In this document: positions 1-11,706 of the stretch, piece by piece | Position numbering within the stretch: the first letter of the stretch is position 1 | How the letters are laid out: every line of letters begins with the position of its first letter | Origin: Acidocella aquatica | Lineage (GTDB): Bacteria > Pseudomonadota > Alphaproteobacteria > Acetobacterales > Acetobacteraceae | DNA: 64,000 nucleotides | Assembly (NCBI RefSeq): GCF_030160635.1 | Contig: NZ_BSOS01000099.1 | Coordinates: forward strand, 60,625-124,624 | Direction of reading: 5' to 3' | Position numbers and translations under genes: made by a program | Notes under the pieces: model-generated | Told to the model about the DNA's origin: nothing | What the model saw: the letters and a program-made list of their open reading frames with translations, nothing else | The model's database searches: none

Positions 1-962
1 GGCGAGGCCTGGGCGAAATCAGCCGCCTCCTGCACGCGCAGCTTGATATCGTCGTCCAGTTTTTTCAGCTCCGCCTCGGTGACGCCAAGTTCCTCCAGGT
101 GCTTCTTGGCGGAATCCAGCGGGTCATGCTCGGCGCGCATGCGCTGCACCTCCTCGCGGGTGCGGTATTTCGCGGGGTCGGACATCGAATGCCCACGGTA
201 GCGGTAGGTCTTCATCTCCAGCAGAAACGGCCCCTTGCCCGCGCGGCAATGCGCCACGGCCTGCTCGCCCGCCGCCTTCACGGCCAGCACGTCCATGCCG
301 TCCACCGCCAGGCTGGGCATGCCCCAGGGCACGCCGTTGAGCGAAAGGTCGCGCGAGGCGGAGGCGCGCTCAACGCTGGTGCCCATGGCGTAGCGGTTGT
401 TCTCGATGATGAAGACAACCGGCAGCTTCATCAGGTTGGCGAGGTTGAAGCTCTCATAAACCTGCCCCTGGTTGGAGGCGCCCTCGCCGAAATAGGTCAG
501 CGACACACGGTCGTTCTCACGGTACCAGTTGGAGAAGCCCAGCCCCGCACCCAGCGAAACCTGCGCGCCGACAATGCCGTGACCGCCGAAAAACCCCTTC
601 TCCTTGCTGAACATGTGCATGGAGCCGCCCTTGCCGTGGGAATACCCGCCCGAACGCCCGGTCAGCTCCGCCATCACGCCGTTGGGGTCCATGCCGCAGG
701 CCAGCATATGGCCATGGTCGCGATACGAGGTGATAACCTCATCGCCCTGGCCGATGCAGTGCTGCATGCCGACCACAACCGCTTCCTGACCGATGTAGAG
801 ATGGCAGAACCCCGCGATCAGCCCCATGCCATAGAGCTGACCGGCTTTTTCCTCGAAGCGGCGGATCAGCAGCATGCTGGCATAGGCGGCGAACAACTCG
901 TCCTTATCCATCGAGACGGCAGGCTTCTTGCCTCGTTTCGTTTTTTCCGGGGTCACGGCCAT
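1..962 (-). CDS. pdhA: Pyruvate dehydrogenase E1 component, alpha subunit (3' end cut by window)
   Basis: This is the thiamine-diphosphate-dependent E1 alpha chain, which decarboxylates pyruvate in the pyruvate dehydrogenase complex. Translation from the ATG at 962 gives a Lys-rich N-terminus, then the E1-alpha core: IGQEAVVVG, TSYRDHGHMLA, GGSMHMFS, and the TPP motif starting at GEGASNQGQ and ending in IENNRYAMG. The phosphorylation-loop-like YRYRGHSMSDPAKY segment follows. An AGGAG ribosome site precedes the ATG. The frame is open to base 1, so the C-terminus lies outside the window. The septum-initiator gene just upstream on the same strand is a neighbour often seen in alphaproteobacteria. 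Confidence 0.95.
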   Translation of the reverse strand, partial: MAVTPEKTKRGKKPAVSMDKDELFAAYASMLLIRRFEEKAGQLYGMGLIAGFCHLYIGQEAVVVGMQHCIGQGDEVITSYRDHGHMLACGMDPNGVMAELTGRSGGYSHGKGGSMHMFSKEKGFFGGHGIVGAQVSLGAGLGFSNWYRENDRVSLTYFGEGASNQGQVYESFNLANLMKLPVVFIIENNRYAMGTSVERASASRDLSLNGVPWGMPSLAVDGMDVLAVKAAGEQAVAHCRAGKGPFLLEMKTYRYRGHSMSDPAKYRTREEVQRMRAEHDPLDSAKKHLEELGVTEAELKKLDDDIKLRVQEAADFAQAS

Positions 963-1197
963 TTTGGGGCTCCTCGTTTGGTTTCCAGGGTATTGCCCGC
1001 CACTATCCTCAAGCAGCCGTGCCGCGCAAGTGTGACGTTTACGAAACCCCCTCGCATAACCAGCAAAAAACAGACTTAACCACAAAATGGTTAAGTCACT
1101 TATGGCAGCTAAAGCCCGGCCATCCGCACGAAACAAAATTTCGTGCAGCCGCGACATCCTATCAACAAAAACTCAAATCACGCCGAAAAAAAACCGA

Positions 1198-1521
1198 TTA
1201 TTCAGCACTTTTATTCTGCGGCAGATCGATGACGAGATCATTCGGGTTGGCCAAATTCAGCACCTTGCGCGCCTGACCGTCAAGCATATCCTGCGAGATT
1301 GAGCTGCCCGAAAGGTCGGCGATCCGCGTCTCCCACTGCTGGCGCTGCGCATCGGCCGCGCTGAAGGCCTGCTGCGCCTGCGCAAGCTCGGCGATTTGCA
1401 CGTTCTGCGCCTCCAGCCCGCTTTTGCCGTGCAGGGCGTTCCAGCCGAAATAGCCGGAAATGGCCAGGAAGATGGCCGGCGGCAAATAACTGCGAAGACG
1501 ATATTTAATGGCGCGAAGCAA
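1198..1521 (-). CDS. FtsB/DivIC-like septum formation initiator protein
   Basis: This is a 107-residue bitopic membrane protein of the septum-initiator (FtsB/DivIC) type, expected to act in the FtsQLB-like divisome subcomplex. It has a short basic N-terminus, one membrane segment at about residues 13-28, then a coiled coil rich in Ala, Gln and Glu (about 33-75). The C-terminal stretch MLDGQARKVLNLANPNDLVI matches the end of the family. It lies upstream of pdhA on the same strand, the usual alphaproteobacterial arrangement. I recognise the family by architecture and synteny; sequence conservation in it is low. Confidence 0.8.
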   Translation of the reverse strand: MLRAIKYRLRSYLPPAIFLAISGYFGWNALHGKSGLEAQNVQIAELAQAQQAFSAADAQRQQWETRIADLSGSSISQDMLDGQARKVLNLANPNDLVIDLPQNKSAE

Positions 1522-1765
1522 AATAATCCCTCGACGGAAATGGAACAGCCAGCGCGCCGAGTCTGTCCCATGCGGCCCGGTTTCGCAAGCGCTTTCGCTG
1601 CTACCTCGCTGATTTTAACAAATTTCCCCCGGCACAAACGAGAAACGCTTGCCGCGGGGGGCAAAAATGATAAATCTCGAACAAGCCATCATTTTACCTT
1701 GCTTTTATCCTGAATTCGCCATGGCGCCCCCCATATATGCTTCAGGAGCTTGGAGGCTCTTTTAT

Positions 1766-2191
1766 ATGAAATTGAAATATCTGGCGTTTTGCGCCGCTCT
1801 ACTCGGCGGCACCGCATTTATCGGCGCCCATGGCGCAATGGCTGACTGGCACGGCGGCGGCGGTGACGGCGGTGACTGGCACGGCGGAAACGGCGGAGAC
1901 TGGCACGGCCATGGCGGCCCGGAGGGCGGCGAACACGGTGGCTGGCAAGGCCAGGAGGGCCATGCCGATAATGGCTGGCGCCGTTATGATGGCGGCTGGC
2001 GCCGTGACGACGATGAGCGCCATGGCTGGTTCGACGGCAATGGCGGCTGGCACTGGTTTGCCGGTTTTGGCCCCGGCTACGGCTATTACGCCCCCCCGCC
2101 GCCGCCGATGTATTATGCCCCGCCGCCGGTCTACGCGATGCCGCCACCGGGGATCTACATCACCCCGCCGTCCATCACCCTCACACCATAG
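1766..2191 (+). CDS. Secreted Gly/His/Trp-rich low-complexity protein
   Basis: The 141-residue product has a clear Sec signal peptide (MKLKYLAFCAALLGG, cut likely after HGAMA). The mature part is built from degenerate GGDWHGG-type units, followed by a DGGWRRDD section and a C-terminal tail of Pro and Tyr (PPPPMYYAPPPVY). I chose the ATG at 1766 because a TGGAGG ribosome site precedes it and the signal peptide starts there; an ATG at 1649 in the same frame would bury the signal. Function is unknown. Glycine, histidine and tryptophan repeats of this kind occur in envelope proteins that may bind metal, but that is inference. It is divergent from the ftsB-like gene and stands alone. Confidence 0.7.
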   Translation: MKLKYLAFCAALLGGTAFIGAHGAMADWHGGGGDGGDWHGGNGGDWHGHGGPEGGEHGGWQGQEGHADNGWRRYDGGWRRDDDERHGWFDGNGGWHWFAGFGPGYGYYAPPPPPMYYAPPPVYAMPPPGIYITPPSITLTP

Positions 2192-2209
2192 GCTGAACGG
2201 GCGGGGCGC

Positions 2210-2905
2210 TCAGCCCCGCAACCCGGATATGGCGGCGGCAATCTCCGCCGCCGCCGCGCCCGGCTGCGGCGCCCCGGTAATCGGCCGGCCGACCACGATA
2301 TAATCAGCCCCGGCGCTCACCGCCTCCTCAGGCGTCATCACGCGCGCCTGGTCGCCCATGGCAGCGCCCAGCGGGCGGATGCCCGGCACGACGAGGAGCG
2401 GTTTTTCGCCAAAGGCGTCGCGCAGCTGCGCAATTTCATGCGGCGAGCAGATCAACCCGTCCGCGCCGTTTTCCAGCGCCAGCCGCGCCAGCCGCAGAAC
2501 CTGCTGCGTCGTGCCGCCCGCCACGCCAATGTCATGCAGCGCGCGCGCATCCAGGCTGGTCAGCACCGTCACCGCCAGAATTTTTGGCGGCACCGGCGCC
2601 GCCGCTGCCGCCTCAACGGCGGCGGCCACCATCGCACCGCCGCCAGCGGCATGGATGGTCAGCATATCCGGCGCCAGCGGCAGCAATGAGCGCACGGCAC
2701 CCGCCACCGTGTTGGGAATGTCGTGCAGCTTCAAATCCAGAAACACCGGCCGCCCCTGCGCCACCTCGCGGTAGCCCGGCGCGCCATGGCGGAGAAAAAA
2801 CTCCAGCCCCAGCTTCACCAGCCCGCAATGCGGCGCAATTTCGTGAACCAGCGCCGCCGCCTGCAAAACATCGGGCGTATCAATCGCGGCAATGAGGCGG
2901 CGCAT
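2210..2905 (-). CDS. pyrF: Orotidine 5'-phosphate decarboxylase
   Basis: This enzyme makes UMP from orotidine monophosphate, the last step of de novo pyrimidine synthesis in the cytosol. The 231-residue protein shows the PyrF barrel: IAAIDTPD at the start, LVKLGLEFF, the catalytic DLKLHDIPNT motif, and the phosphate-binding GADYIVVGRPI near the end. Length is typical. It is the last gene of an ihfB-lapA-pyrF operon, and its ATG overlaps the lapA stop (TGATG), which suggests translational coupling. Confidence 0.95.
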   Translation of the reverse strand: MRRLIAAIDTPDVLQAAALVHEIAPHCGLVKLGLEFFLRHGAPGYREVAQGRPVFLDLKLHDIPNTVAGAVRSLLPLAPDMLTIHAAGGGAMVAAAVEAAAAAPVPPKILAVTVLTSLDARALHDIGVAGGTTQQVLRLARLALENGADGLICSPHEIAQLRDAFGEKPLLVVPGIRPLGAAMGDQARVMTPEEAVSAGADYIVVGRPITGAPQPGAAAAEIAAAISGLRG

Positions 2906-3141
2906 CAGAAGGAGACCGGCGGCGGCGGGGCGGGGCGCGCCTCCAGCTCCGCCGCGCGCTTCTCGGCCCGCTTGGCACGGCGGTTAAGGGCAAAACGGTG
3001 CGGCAGATGAAACGCCAGCCCGAGCAAAAAGCCCAGCACCAGCACGGCCAGCACCACCGCGCCCAGCGGCCAGGCCGCGATCTGGCCAAACGGCCAGAAG
3101 ACAATATCGACCACCCCCCGGTTGGAGAGCAGAAAAACCAC
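2905..3141 (-). CDS. LapA-domain (DUF1049) inner-membrane protein
   Basis: This small protein belongs to the LapA/DUF1049 family, which is linked to lipopolysaccharide assembly. It has a first membrane segment ending in VVFLLSN, a WPFGQ turn, a second membrane segment (about residues 27-48 from the GTG), and a charged helical tail (RAKRAEKRAAELEA) ending in Pro. The GTG at 3141 is the first conventional start, but it cuts the first helix short. The same frame continues upstream as [15 protein letters not shown] and reaches a CTG at 3189 that overlaps the ihfB stop (CTGA) and has GGAG about 8 bases upstream. The true start may be that CTG. The gene lies between ihfB and pyrF in one operon. Confidence 0.75.
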   Translation of the reverse strand: MVFLLSNRGVVDIVFWPFGQIAAWPLGAVVLAVLVLGFLLGLAFHLPHRFALNRRAKRAEKRAAELEARPAPPPPVSF

Positions 3142-3185
3142 CAGAACCAGGAGAATCAGAAAGCCGACAATGCTTTTTAGGATAT

Positions 3186-3509
3186 TCAGGCTTTTGCTCC
3201 GCCATTCTTTTTACCGTTCGGTGCGGCAACCGGCTTGTTGATGCGCTCGCGCAGCTCCTTGCCCGCCTTGAAGAAGGGCACCGATTTCTGCGCCACCTCC
3301 ACGGTTTCCCCGGTACGCGGGTTGCGCCCGGCCCGGGCGTTGCGCCGCTTCACGGTAAAAGCGCCAAAACCCCGCAGCTCCACACGCTCGCCACGCGCCA
3401 GCGCGATGGTCATTTCATCGAATAATGTTGCAACAATCCGTTCAACATCAGCGATGGTCAGATGCGGGTTGTCTTCCGCCAACCCAGCGATCAGCTCAGA
3501 ACGTGTCAT
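3186..3509 (-). CDS. ihfB: Integration host factor, beta subunit
   Basis: This is a DNA-bending nucleoid protein that pairs with IHF-alpha. The 107-residue product from the ATG at 3509 carries the HU/IHF fold: [12 protein letters not shown], then the VELRGFGAF segment and the DNA-arm sequence [13 protein letters not shown], and [13 protein letters not shown] Lys/Asn/Gly-rich tail follows. I rejected an in-frame start further upstream because a GGAGGGG ribosome site precedes the ATG at 3509 and the homologous N-terminus begins there. IHF may also assist the sigma-54 promoters found near 57 kb; that link is inference. Confidence 0.93.
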   Translation of the reverse strand: MTRSELIAGLAEDNPHLTIADVERIVATLFDEMTIALARGERVELRGFGAFTVKRRNARAGRNPRTGETVEVAQKSVPFFKAGKELRERINKPVAAPNGKKNGGAKA

Positions 3510-3589
3510 ATACCCCTCCCACCCTGTGCAACGATGCCAGGGGCGCACGATCTGGTCAATAACTTATTGTGAATGCCTGATTTTTTATT

Positions 3590-3624
3590 CCAGAAAAAAG
3601 GCCCGGCGATTGTGTCGCCGGGCC
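3590..3624 (-). terminator. Rho-independent terminator downstream of rpsA
   Basis: On the minus strand a perfect 10-bp stem (GGCCCGGCGA / TCGCCGGGCC, 5-base loop) is followed at once by CTTTTTTC. It lies about 130 bases past the rpsA stop and upstream of ihfB, so it should end the rpsA transcript. Confidence 0.85.
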
Positions 3625-3655
3625 TCTCTCATTCTACCACCGGTTGCGGCGGTAT

Positions 3656-3760
3656 TAGAGCGCGATCGTTTGAGGTTCGCTCAACCGAGCGAGCCGAAAG
3701 CGTGAATCGCCCTCAGCAAAATGGCGAGAGACTGATCGCACTTAAAGCGATCAGGCTCTA
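3656..3760 (-). repeat. 105-bp TA-ended intergenic repeat, copy 1
   Basis: This is the first of five copies of one element. Read on the minus strand it begins TAGAGACTGATCG-like, has a 13-bp hairpin (AGAGCCTGATCGC with GCGATCAGGCTCT), a conserved middle (GGCGATTCACGCTTTCGGC) and a second hairpin (GGCTCGCTC with GAGCGAACC). It ends GATCGCGCT-CTA. The TAG at 3760-3758 is the rpsA stop codon. The two ends are imperfect inverted repeats. Confidence 0.85.
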
Positions 3761-5491
3761 GTCTTCGGTCGCCTGGTTACGGCGGCGGATGGCCGCACCC
3801 AGGATGTCACCCAGCGAGGCGCCGGAGTCAGACGAGCCAAACTCGGCCACGGCCGTCTTGTCCTCGTCGATTTCCTTGCCCTTGATGGTCAGCTGCAGCT
3901 TGCGGGCCGCACGGTCCACCGCGGTGATCTTCGCATCGACGGCATCGCCAACCGAGAAACGCTCGGTGCGCTGCTCGGCCTTGTCGCGCGCCAGCTCGGC
4001 ACGGCGGATGAAGCCGGTCAACACATCGTCAACCTTCACTTCAATGCCATTGGCCTGCACCGCGGTAACGATACAAGTCACGATCTGGCCCTTGTGGATC
4101 TTGTCCAGCACGCCGGCGGCCGGGTCGACCTCAAGCTGCTTGATGCCAAGGCTGATGCGCTCTTTCTCGACGTCGATATCGAGCACTTTCGCCTTCACCA
4201 CGTCGCCCTTGTTGTATTTGGTGATCGCGGTCTCCCCGGCATCGTCCCATGAGAGGTCGGACATGTGGATCATGCCGTCGATCTCGGCGCCGACAGCCAC
4301 GAACAGGCCGAACTCGGTGATGTTGCGGATCTCGCCCTCGATGATGGAGCCGATCGGATGCGCATCCTGGAACTCTTCCCAGGGGTTGCGCGTGACCTGC
4401 TTGAGGCCGAGCGAAATGCGGCGCTTGGAGGCGTCGACATCGAGCACCACCACATCCACTTCCTGCGAGGTGGAGACGATCTTGCCGGGATGCGCGTTCT
4501 TCTTGGTCCAGGACATTTCAGACACATGCACCAGGCCTTCAACGCCGGGCTCCAGCTCCACGAAGGCGCCGTAGTCGGTGATGTTGGTGACGCGGCCGGA
4601 AGCCTTGATTCCGGGCGGGTATTTGGCGTCAACGCCTTCCCACGGATCAGCCTCAAGCTGCTTCATGCCCAGCGAGATGCGCTGCGTATCGGCATTGAAG
4701 CGGATGACCTGCACCTTGACCGGCTGGCCGATGACCAGGGCCTCGGCCGGGTGGTTGATGCGCTTCCAGGCGATGTCGGTGACATGCAGCAGGCCGTCGA
4801 CGCCGCCGAGGTCCACGAACGCACCGTAATCGGTGATGTTCTTGACCACGCCGTCGAGGATCTGGCCCTCTTTGAGGCCGAGGATCAGCTCGGAGCGCTG
4901 CTCGGCGCGGGTTTCCTCCAGCACGGCGCGGCGCGAGACCACGATGTTGCCGCGCTGACGGTCCATCTTCAGGATCTGGAACGGCTGGGCGACGCCCATG
5001 AGCGGGCCGACATCGCGCACCGGGCGGATGTCCACCTGGGAGCCGGGCAGGAACGCGGTGGCGCCGCCGAGGTCAACGGTGAAGCCGCCCTTGACGCGGC
5101 CGTGGATCACGCCGTTGACGCGGGTCTGCGCCTCGAAAGCCTTCTCAAGCTGGGTCCAGGATTCCTCGCGGCGCGCTTTTTCGCGGCTGAGGACCATGGA
5201 GCCGTCTTTGTCTTCATAGCGCTCGATATACAGATCGAACACGTCGCCCTTGTTAACTTCGGGCTTGGCGCCGACGGGGGCGAACTCGCGCAGCGGCACG
5301 CGGCCTTCGCTCTTCAGGCCGACATCGACGATCACGAAATCATCATCAATGCGGAGCACGGTGCCGGAAACGACGGAACCTTCGAACCCGGCATTGGCGC
5401 CGAGCGAGGAATCCAGGAGGGCAGCAAAATCATCGGCGCCCGAATAGGCGGGGGCGTCGGAATGGCGGAGAGCAGGTGAAATGGAAGCCAT
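3758..5491 (-). CDS. rpsA: 30S ribosomal protein S1
   Basis: S1 binds mRNA on the small ribosomal subunit and helps initiation. From the ATG at 5491 the product is 577 residues with six S1 (OB-fold) repeats. They are visible from recurring ITDYGAFVDLGG / ITDYGAFVELEPG / ITEFGLFVAVG segments followed by RISLGMKQLEADPWE-like linkers. Length and repeat number match S1 of Gram-negative bacteria. I moved the start down from an upstream in-frame ATG because MASISPA is the family-like N-terminus. The stop codon TAG is the first triplet of repeat copy 1, and a strong terminator follows at 3590-3624. Confidence 0.96.
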   Translation of the reverse strand: MASISPALRHSDAPAYSGADDFAALLDSSLGANAGFEGSVVSGTVLRIDDDFVIVDVGLKSEGRVPLREFAPVGAKPEVNKGDVFDLYIERYEDKDGSMVLSREKARREESWTQLEKAFEAQTRVNGVIHGRVKGGFTVDLGGATAFLPGSQVDIRPVRDVGPLMGVAQPFQILKMDRQRGNIVVSRRAVLEETRAEQRSELILGLKEGQILDGVVKNITDYGAFVDLGGVDGLLHVTDIAWKRINHPAEALVIGQPVKVQVIRFNADTQRISLGMKQLEADPWEGVDAKYPPGIKASGRVTNITDYGAFVELEPGVEGLVHVSEMSWTKKNAHPGKIVSTSQEVDVVVLDVDASKRRISLGLKQVTRNPWEEFQDAHPIGSIIEGEIRNITEFGLFVAVGAEIDGMIHMSDLSWDDAGETAITKYNKGDVVKAKVLDIDVEKERISLGIKQLEVDPAAGVLDKIHKGQIVTCIVTAVQANGIEVKVDDVLTGFIRRAELARDKAEQRTERFSVGDAVDAKITAVDRAARKLQLTIKGKEIDEDKTAVAEFGSSDSGASLGDILGAAIRRRNQATED

Positions 5492-5707
5492 GAGGCTGGG
5501 TATGTCCTTGACTGCGGGCGTTGTGGCCCGGTGGTTTGCGCGGCCCGGCTGGGGCAACGGCTAGAGCCTGGCGGGGCAACCCCTGTCCAGCTCCGGTTAA
5601 GTGAATGGCGGTCTCATACCCCTAAACCCGGTGGAGTCAAGTTTTCCCGCAACTGGTTGCCCGGGGCGGCTTCGCGTTCGCGTTTTAGCTGCTATAAGCC
5701 GGTCGCA

Positions 5708-6676
5708 ATGACAAATTTTCACCCCGGCTCCCTCCGCACCTCCCTGCCTGCCCTGGCCCTTCTGCTTTGCCTCGGCGGCTGCTCCGCCCTGGAAAACAGC
5801 GAGCCGCGCGATGGTGGCGACTACGCCAGCAGCGTCACCCTGCCCCCGGCGGATGTGCTCTACGCCCAGGGCATCGCGCAGATACAGCGCGGCGATTATG
5901 AGCGCGCCGTGAAGGCGTTCAACAATGTGGATGAGAATTATCCATACTCCACCTGGGCCACCCATGCCGAGCTGCTGGCGGGATACTCCCAGTACAAAGA
6001 CCAGAATTACGACGACGCGATCAGCTCGCTCAACCGCTACATCAGCCTGCACCCCGAGGACGCGGACGCGGCCTATGCCTATTACCTGAAGTCGCTCTGC
6101 TATTATGAGCAGATCGACGATGTGCAGCGCGACCAGACCACGACGTATGAGGCGATCCAGACCCTTACCGATGTGATCACCCGCTTCCCCAACAGCAGCT
6201 ACGCGCGCGATGCGCGGATCAAACTGCGGCTGGCGAACAACCGCCTGGCCGGGCATGACATGGTGATCGGCCGCTTCTACGAGAAGCAGCATCTCTACGG
6301 CGCCGCCATCGGCCGGTATCAGGATATCGTGACCAGCTTCCAGACCACGACCTACACCGCCGAGGCGCTGGAGCGGCTGGTGGAATGCTATCTCAACCTC
6401 GGGCTGACCGATTCGGCGCAGCGCACCGCCTCCGTGCTGGGCTATAACTACCCCGGCAGCATCTGGTACCAGAGCGCCTATCATTCCCTGAAGGCGCATG
6501 ACCTGCTGGCCGCCGCCCCCGTTGCCGGCACCGGCCAAAGCAGCACGGACCAGAGCGGCGCGGCGGCGCCTGACCAAAGCGGCGCGGCCGCCGGCACCAG
6601 CGCCACCACACCCCCGGCGGACACCACGCAGAGCGCCCCGGCCGTGAAGAAACACCATTGGTACTGGCCGTTCTGA
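5708..6676 (+). CDS. bamD: Outer-membrane assembly lipoprotein BamD
   Basis: BamD is an essential lipoprotein of the BAM complex that inserts beta-barrel proteins in the outer membrane. The 322-residue product has a lipoprotein signal with lipobox LGGC (Cys25). Five TPR-like helical pairs then cover about residues 45-265 (DVLYAQGIAQIQRGDYERA, YDDAISSLNRYISLHPED, NSSYARDARIKL). A low-complexity Gly/Ala/Gln/Ser tail and a final KKHHWYWPF follow. The start is placed at the signal-peptide Met; the longer in-frame ORF adds a non-homologous leader. recN follows after 26 bases, a common alphaproteobacterial order. Confidence 0.93.
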   Translation: MTNFHPGSLRTSLPALALLLCLGGCSALENSEPRDGGDYASSVTLPPADVLYAQGIAQIQRGDYERAVKAFNNVDENYPYSTWATHAELLAGYSQYKDQNYDDAISSLNRYISLHPEDADAAYAYYLKSLCYYEQIDDVQRDQTTTYEAIQTLTDVITRFPNSSYARDARIKLRLANNRLAGHDMVIGRFYEKQHLYGAAIGRYQDIVTSFQTTTYTAEALERLVECYLNLGLTDSAQRTASVLGYNYPGSIWYQSAYHSLKAHDLLAAAPVAGTGQSSTDQSGAAAPDQSGAAAGTSATTPPADTTQSAPAVKKHHWYWPF

Positions 6677-6702
6677 CCCCTATGCCAAGCAGGCGGTAAA
6701 CA

Positions 6703-10391
<3,689 letters not shown>

Positions 10392-10410
10392 GTGACTGTT
10401 ACAAAAGTCA

Positions 10411-10580
10411 CTGTGGAGCCGCCCTGGCCGTTGGTTTTATACATCCTCCCAAGGCCTGCTTGTGCAGGTGGGCGCCAGATACCCGGACCAAGGCCCGGAC
10501 AGAGCCAGCTCCCGAGGGAGATGCTTACGGCCCTGGGGATGATTTGCCTGACGAACCGGGCAGCTCCACCCCTTACTTAG
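10411..10580 (-). ncRNA. ssrS: Probable 6S RNA
   Basis: A gene-free stretch of about 170 bases downstream of zapA, in zapA orientation, folds as a long rod on paper. The ends pair through GTGGAGC-U-GCCC with GGGC-G-GCUCCAC, an inner helix pairs CAUCC with GGAUG and CCAGGGCC with GGCCUUGG, and a CCUGC-ACAA-GCAGG hairpin lies in the 3' half. A TACAAT -10 box sits at 10592-10587. The zapA-ssrS order is known in many proteobacteria, so 6S RNA, which binds the housekeeping RNA polymerase, is the best guess. Repeat copy 2 lies between zapA and the RNA. The exact ends are estimates, and a covariance-model search was not possible. Confidence 0.6.
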
Positions 10581-10612
10581 GGCCGGATTGTAGAAAGTTC
10601 AATCGCTCTGCT

Positions 10613-10717
10613 TAGAGCCCGATCGCTTTAAGTGCGATCAGGCTCTGGCCATTTTTCTGAAGGCGATTCACGCTTTCGGCTCGCTCGGTTGAGCGAACCT
10701 CAAACGATCGCGCTTTA
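10613..10717 (+). repeat. 105-bp TA-ended intergenic repeat, copy 2
   Basis: This copy has the same architecture as the other four: 13-bp-type hairpin, conserved GGCGATTCACGCTTTCGGC core, second hairpin, and the end GATCGCGCTTTA. The TTA at 10715-10717 is the zapA stop codon (TAA) read on the minus strand. The other end abuts the promoter region of the 6S-like RNA. Confidence 0.85.
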
Positions 10718-11023
10718 GGCATCCAACAGGTCGGCGGCAATTTCTTCCGCGCGGGCGGCGACGCGGCGCAGGCGGGCGCGGCGTTCCGGGTTGGGCTTTT
10801 CCACCGGCGCGGGTGCGTTGTTGCGCAGGTCATGCAGTTCGTCGGCCAGCAGCAACGAGGCCAGCATCAGCAGCCGCGCCTCGCCGGACTGGCCGCCGAT
10901 GGCCTTGATGCTGTTGATCCGCTGCTCGATCTCGGCGGCCATGCGTTCCAGGTGCGACTCCTGACCGTCCTCGCAACCCACGGTATAGACATAGCCGTTA
11001 ATCCGGATGGTCACTTGCGCCAT
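10715..11023 (-). CDS. zapA: Cell division protein ZapA
   Basis: ZapA bundles FtsZ protofilaments at the Z ring. The 102-residue protein starts MAQVTIRINGYVYTVGCEDG and shows the family signature (ERMAAEIEQRINSIK, then ARLLMLASLLLADEL), followed by a charged Arg/Ala-rich C-terminal helix that is longer than in E. coli. It follows a 69-codon gene with a 5-base gap. The stop codon TAA is shared with the end of repeat copy 2. Confidence 0.88.
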   Translation of the reverse strand: MAQVTIRINGYVYTVGCEDGQESHLERMAAEIEQRINSIKAIGGQSGEARLLMLASLLLADELHDLRNNAPAPVEKPNPERRARLRRVAARAEEIAADLLDA

Positions 11024-11028
11024 GGGGT

Positions 11029-11238
11029 TTACTCCGTCTGGCCGGTTGATCCGGGCGTATCCAGCCCGGCACGCAAATGCTCGATCACCGTATCAAGCGA
11101 GTGGGCCAGAGCGTCGCGGTCGAGCTCCTGGCCCGCGGGCGGCTTGGCCGGTTGGGCAAGCGCCGCGATCTTGCGCAGCGCGATTTCGATACGTTCAAGA
11201 ATTTCGTCTTCAGACTCAGACTCGGGCATGGTAGCCAT
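11029..11238 (-). CDS. Small acidic helical protein upstream of zapA
   Basis: This is a 69-residue soluble protein, acidic at its N-terminus (MPESESEDEILERIE), with two predicted helices and a disordered C-terminus. Small helical genes of this sort (DUF4164-like) commonly precede zapA in alphaproteobacteria, so a divisome-related role is plausible but not shown. It ends 5 bases before the zapA ATG, so the two are co-transcribed. An alternative ATG lies three codons into the frame. I do not recognise a motif that proves the family. Confidence 0.6.
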   Translation of the reverse strand: MATMPESESEDEILERIEIALRKIAALAQPAKPPAGQELDRDALAHSLDTVIEHLRAGLDTPGSTGQTE

Positions 11239-11270
11239 TCAACCCGACACGGACGTGAAAAGTCAAATAA

Positions 11271-11651
11271 ATGATCGACCTACCCCCGGCGGTGATCGTG
11301 CATAGCCTCGCCGATGCCAAGGCGGCGCTGGCCCATGGCCGCCCGCTCACCCTGCTCTCAGCCCCCGGCGCCGCGCAATTCGCCGGCTGCCTGTGGTGGC
11401 GCGAGCTTCTGGCGGCCGCGGGCTTCGCCGGCCCGGCGCTGCTCGACTGCGCCGCCGCCCCCGGGCGCGCGCTGGAGGCGCTGCATCTGGGCCTGGGCGG
11501 CGTGGTGCTGCGCGCACCGGCGCCGGCTTTTGCCATCGTCGCGGAGCTTGCCGCCGCGCAGGGCGCGCTGGCGCTCCCGCTTGCCCCGCCCGCGCTTGAT
11601 TTATGCCTAAATGGCGCCACAAGGCGGCTGGATGGCTGGCTGGCCGGATGA
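11271..11651 (+). CDS. Hypothetical Ala/Leu-rich protein
   Basis: The 126-residue product has an alternating beta-alpha look (VIVHSLADAKAALA, LTLLSAPGAAQFAG, ALLDCAAAPGRALEAL, GGVVLRAPAPAFAIVAEL) and no signal peptide. It is divergent from the zapA pair and lies 55 bases upstream of the class I aldolase gene. Codon use is like that of its neighbours, with strong GC bias at third positions, which supports real coding. I do not recognise a family. Confidence 0.55.
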   Translation: MIDLPPAVIVHSLADAKAALAHGRPLTLLSAPGAAQFAGCLWWRELLAAAGFAGPALLDCAAAPGRALEALHLGLGGVVLRAPAPAFAIVAELAAAQGALALPLAPPALDLCLNGATRRLDGWLAG

Positions 11652-11706
11652 CATTCGCGCGCCCATGCGTTACATCCGGCCAGGTTTTCAACACGGTGGA
11701 GCAAAC

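Noticed and set aside
4265..5479. 404-codon plus-strand ORF
   Set aside because: It lies entirely antisense to rpsA and has the composition of a mirror frame of a GC-rich gene. It shows no domain or ribosome site.
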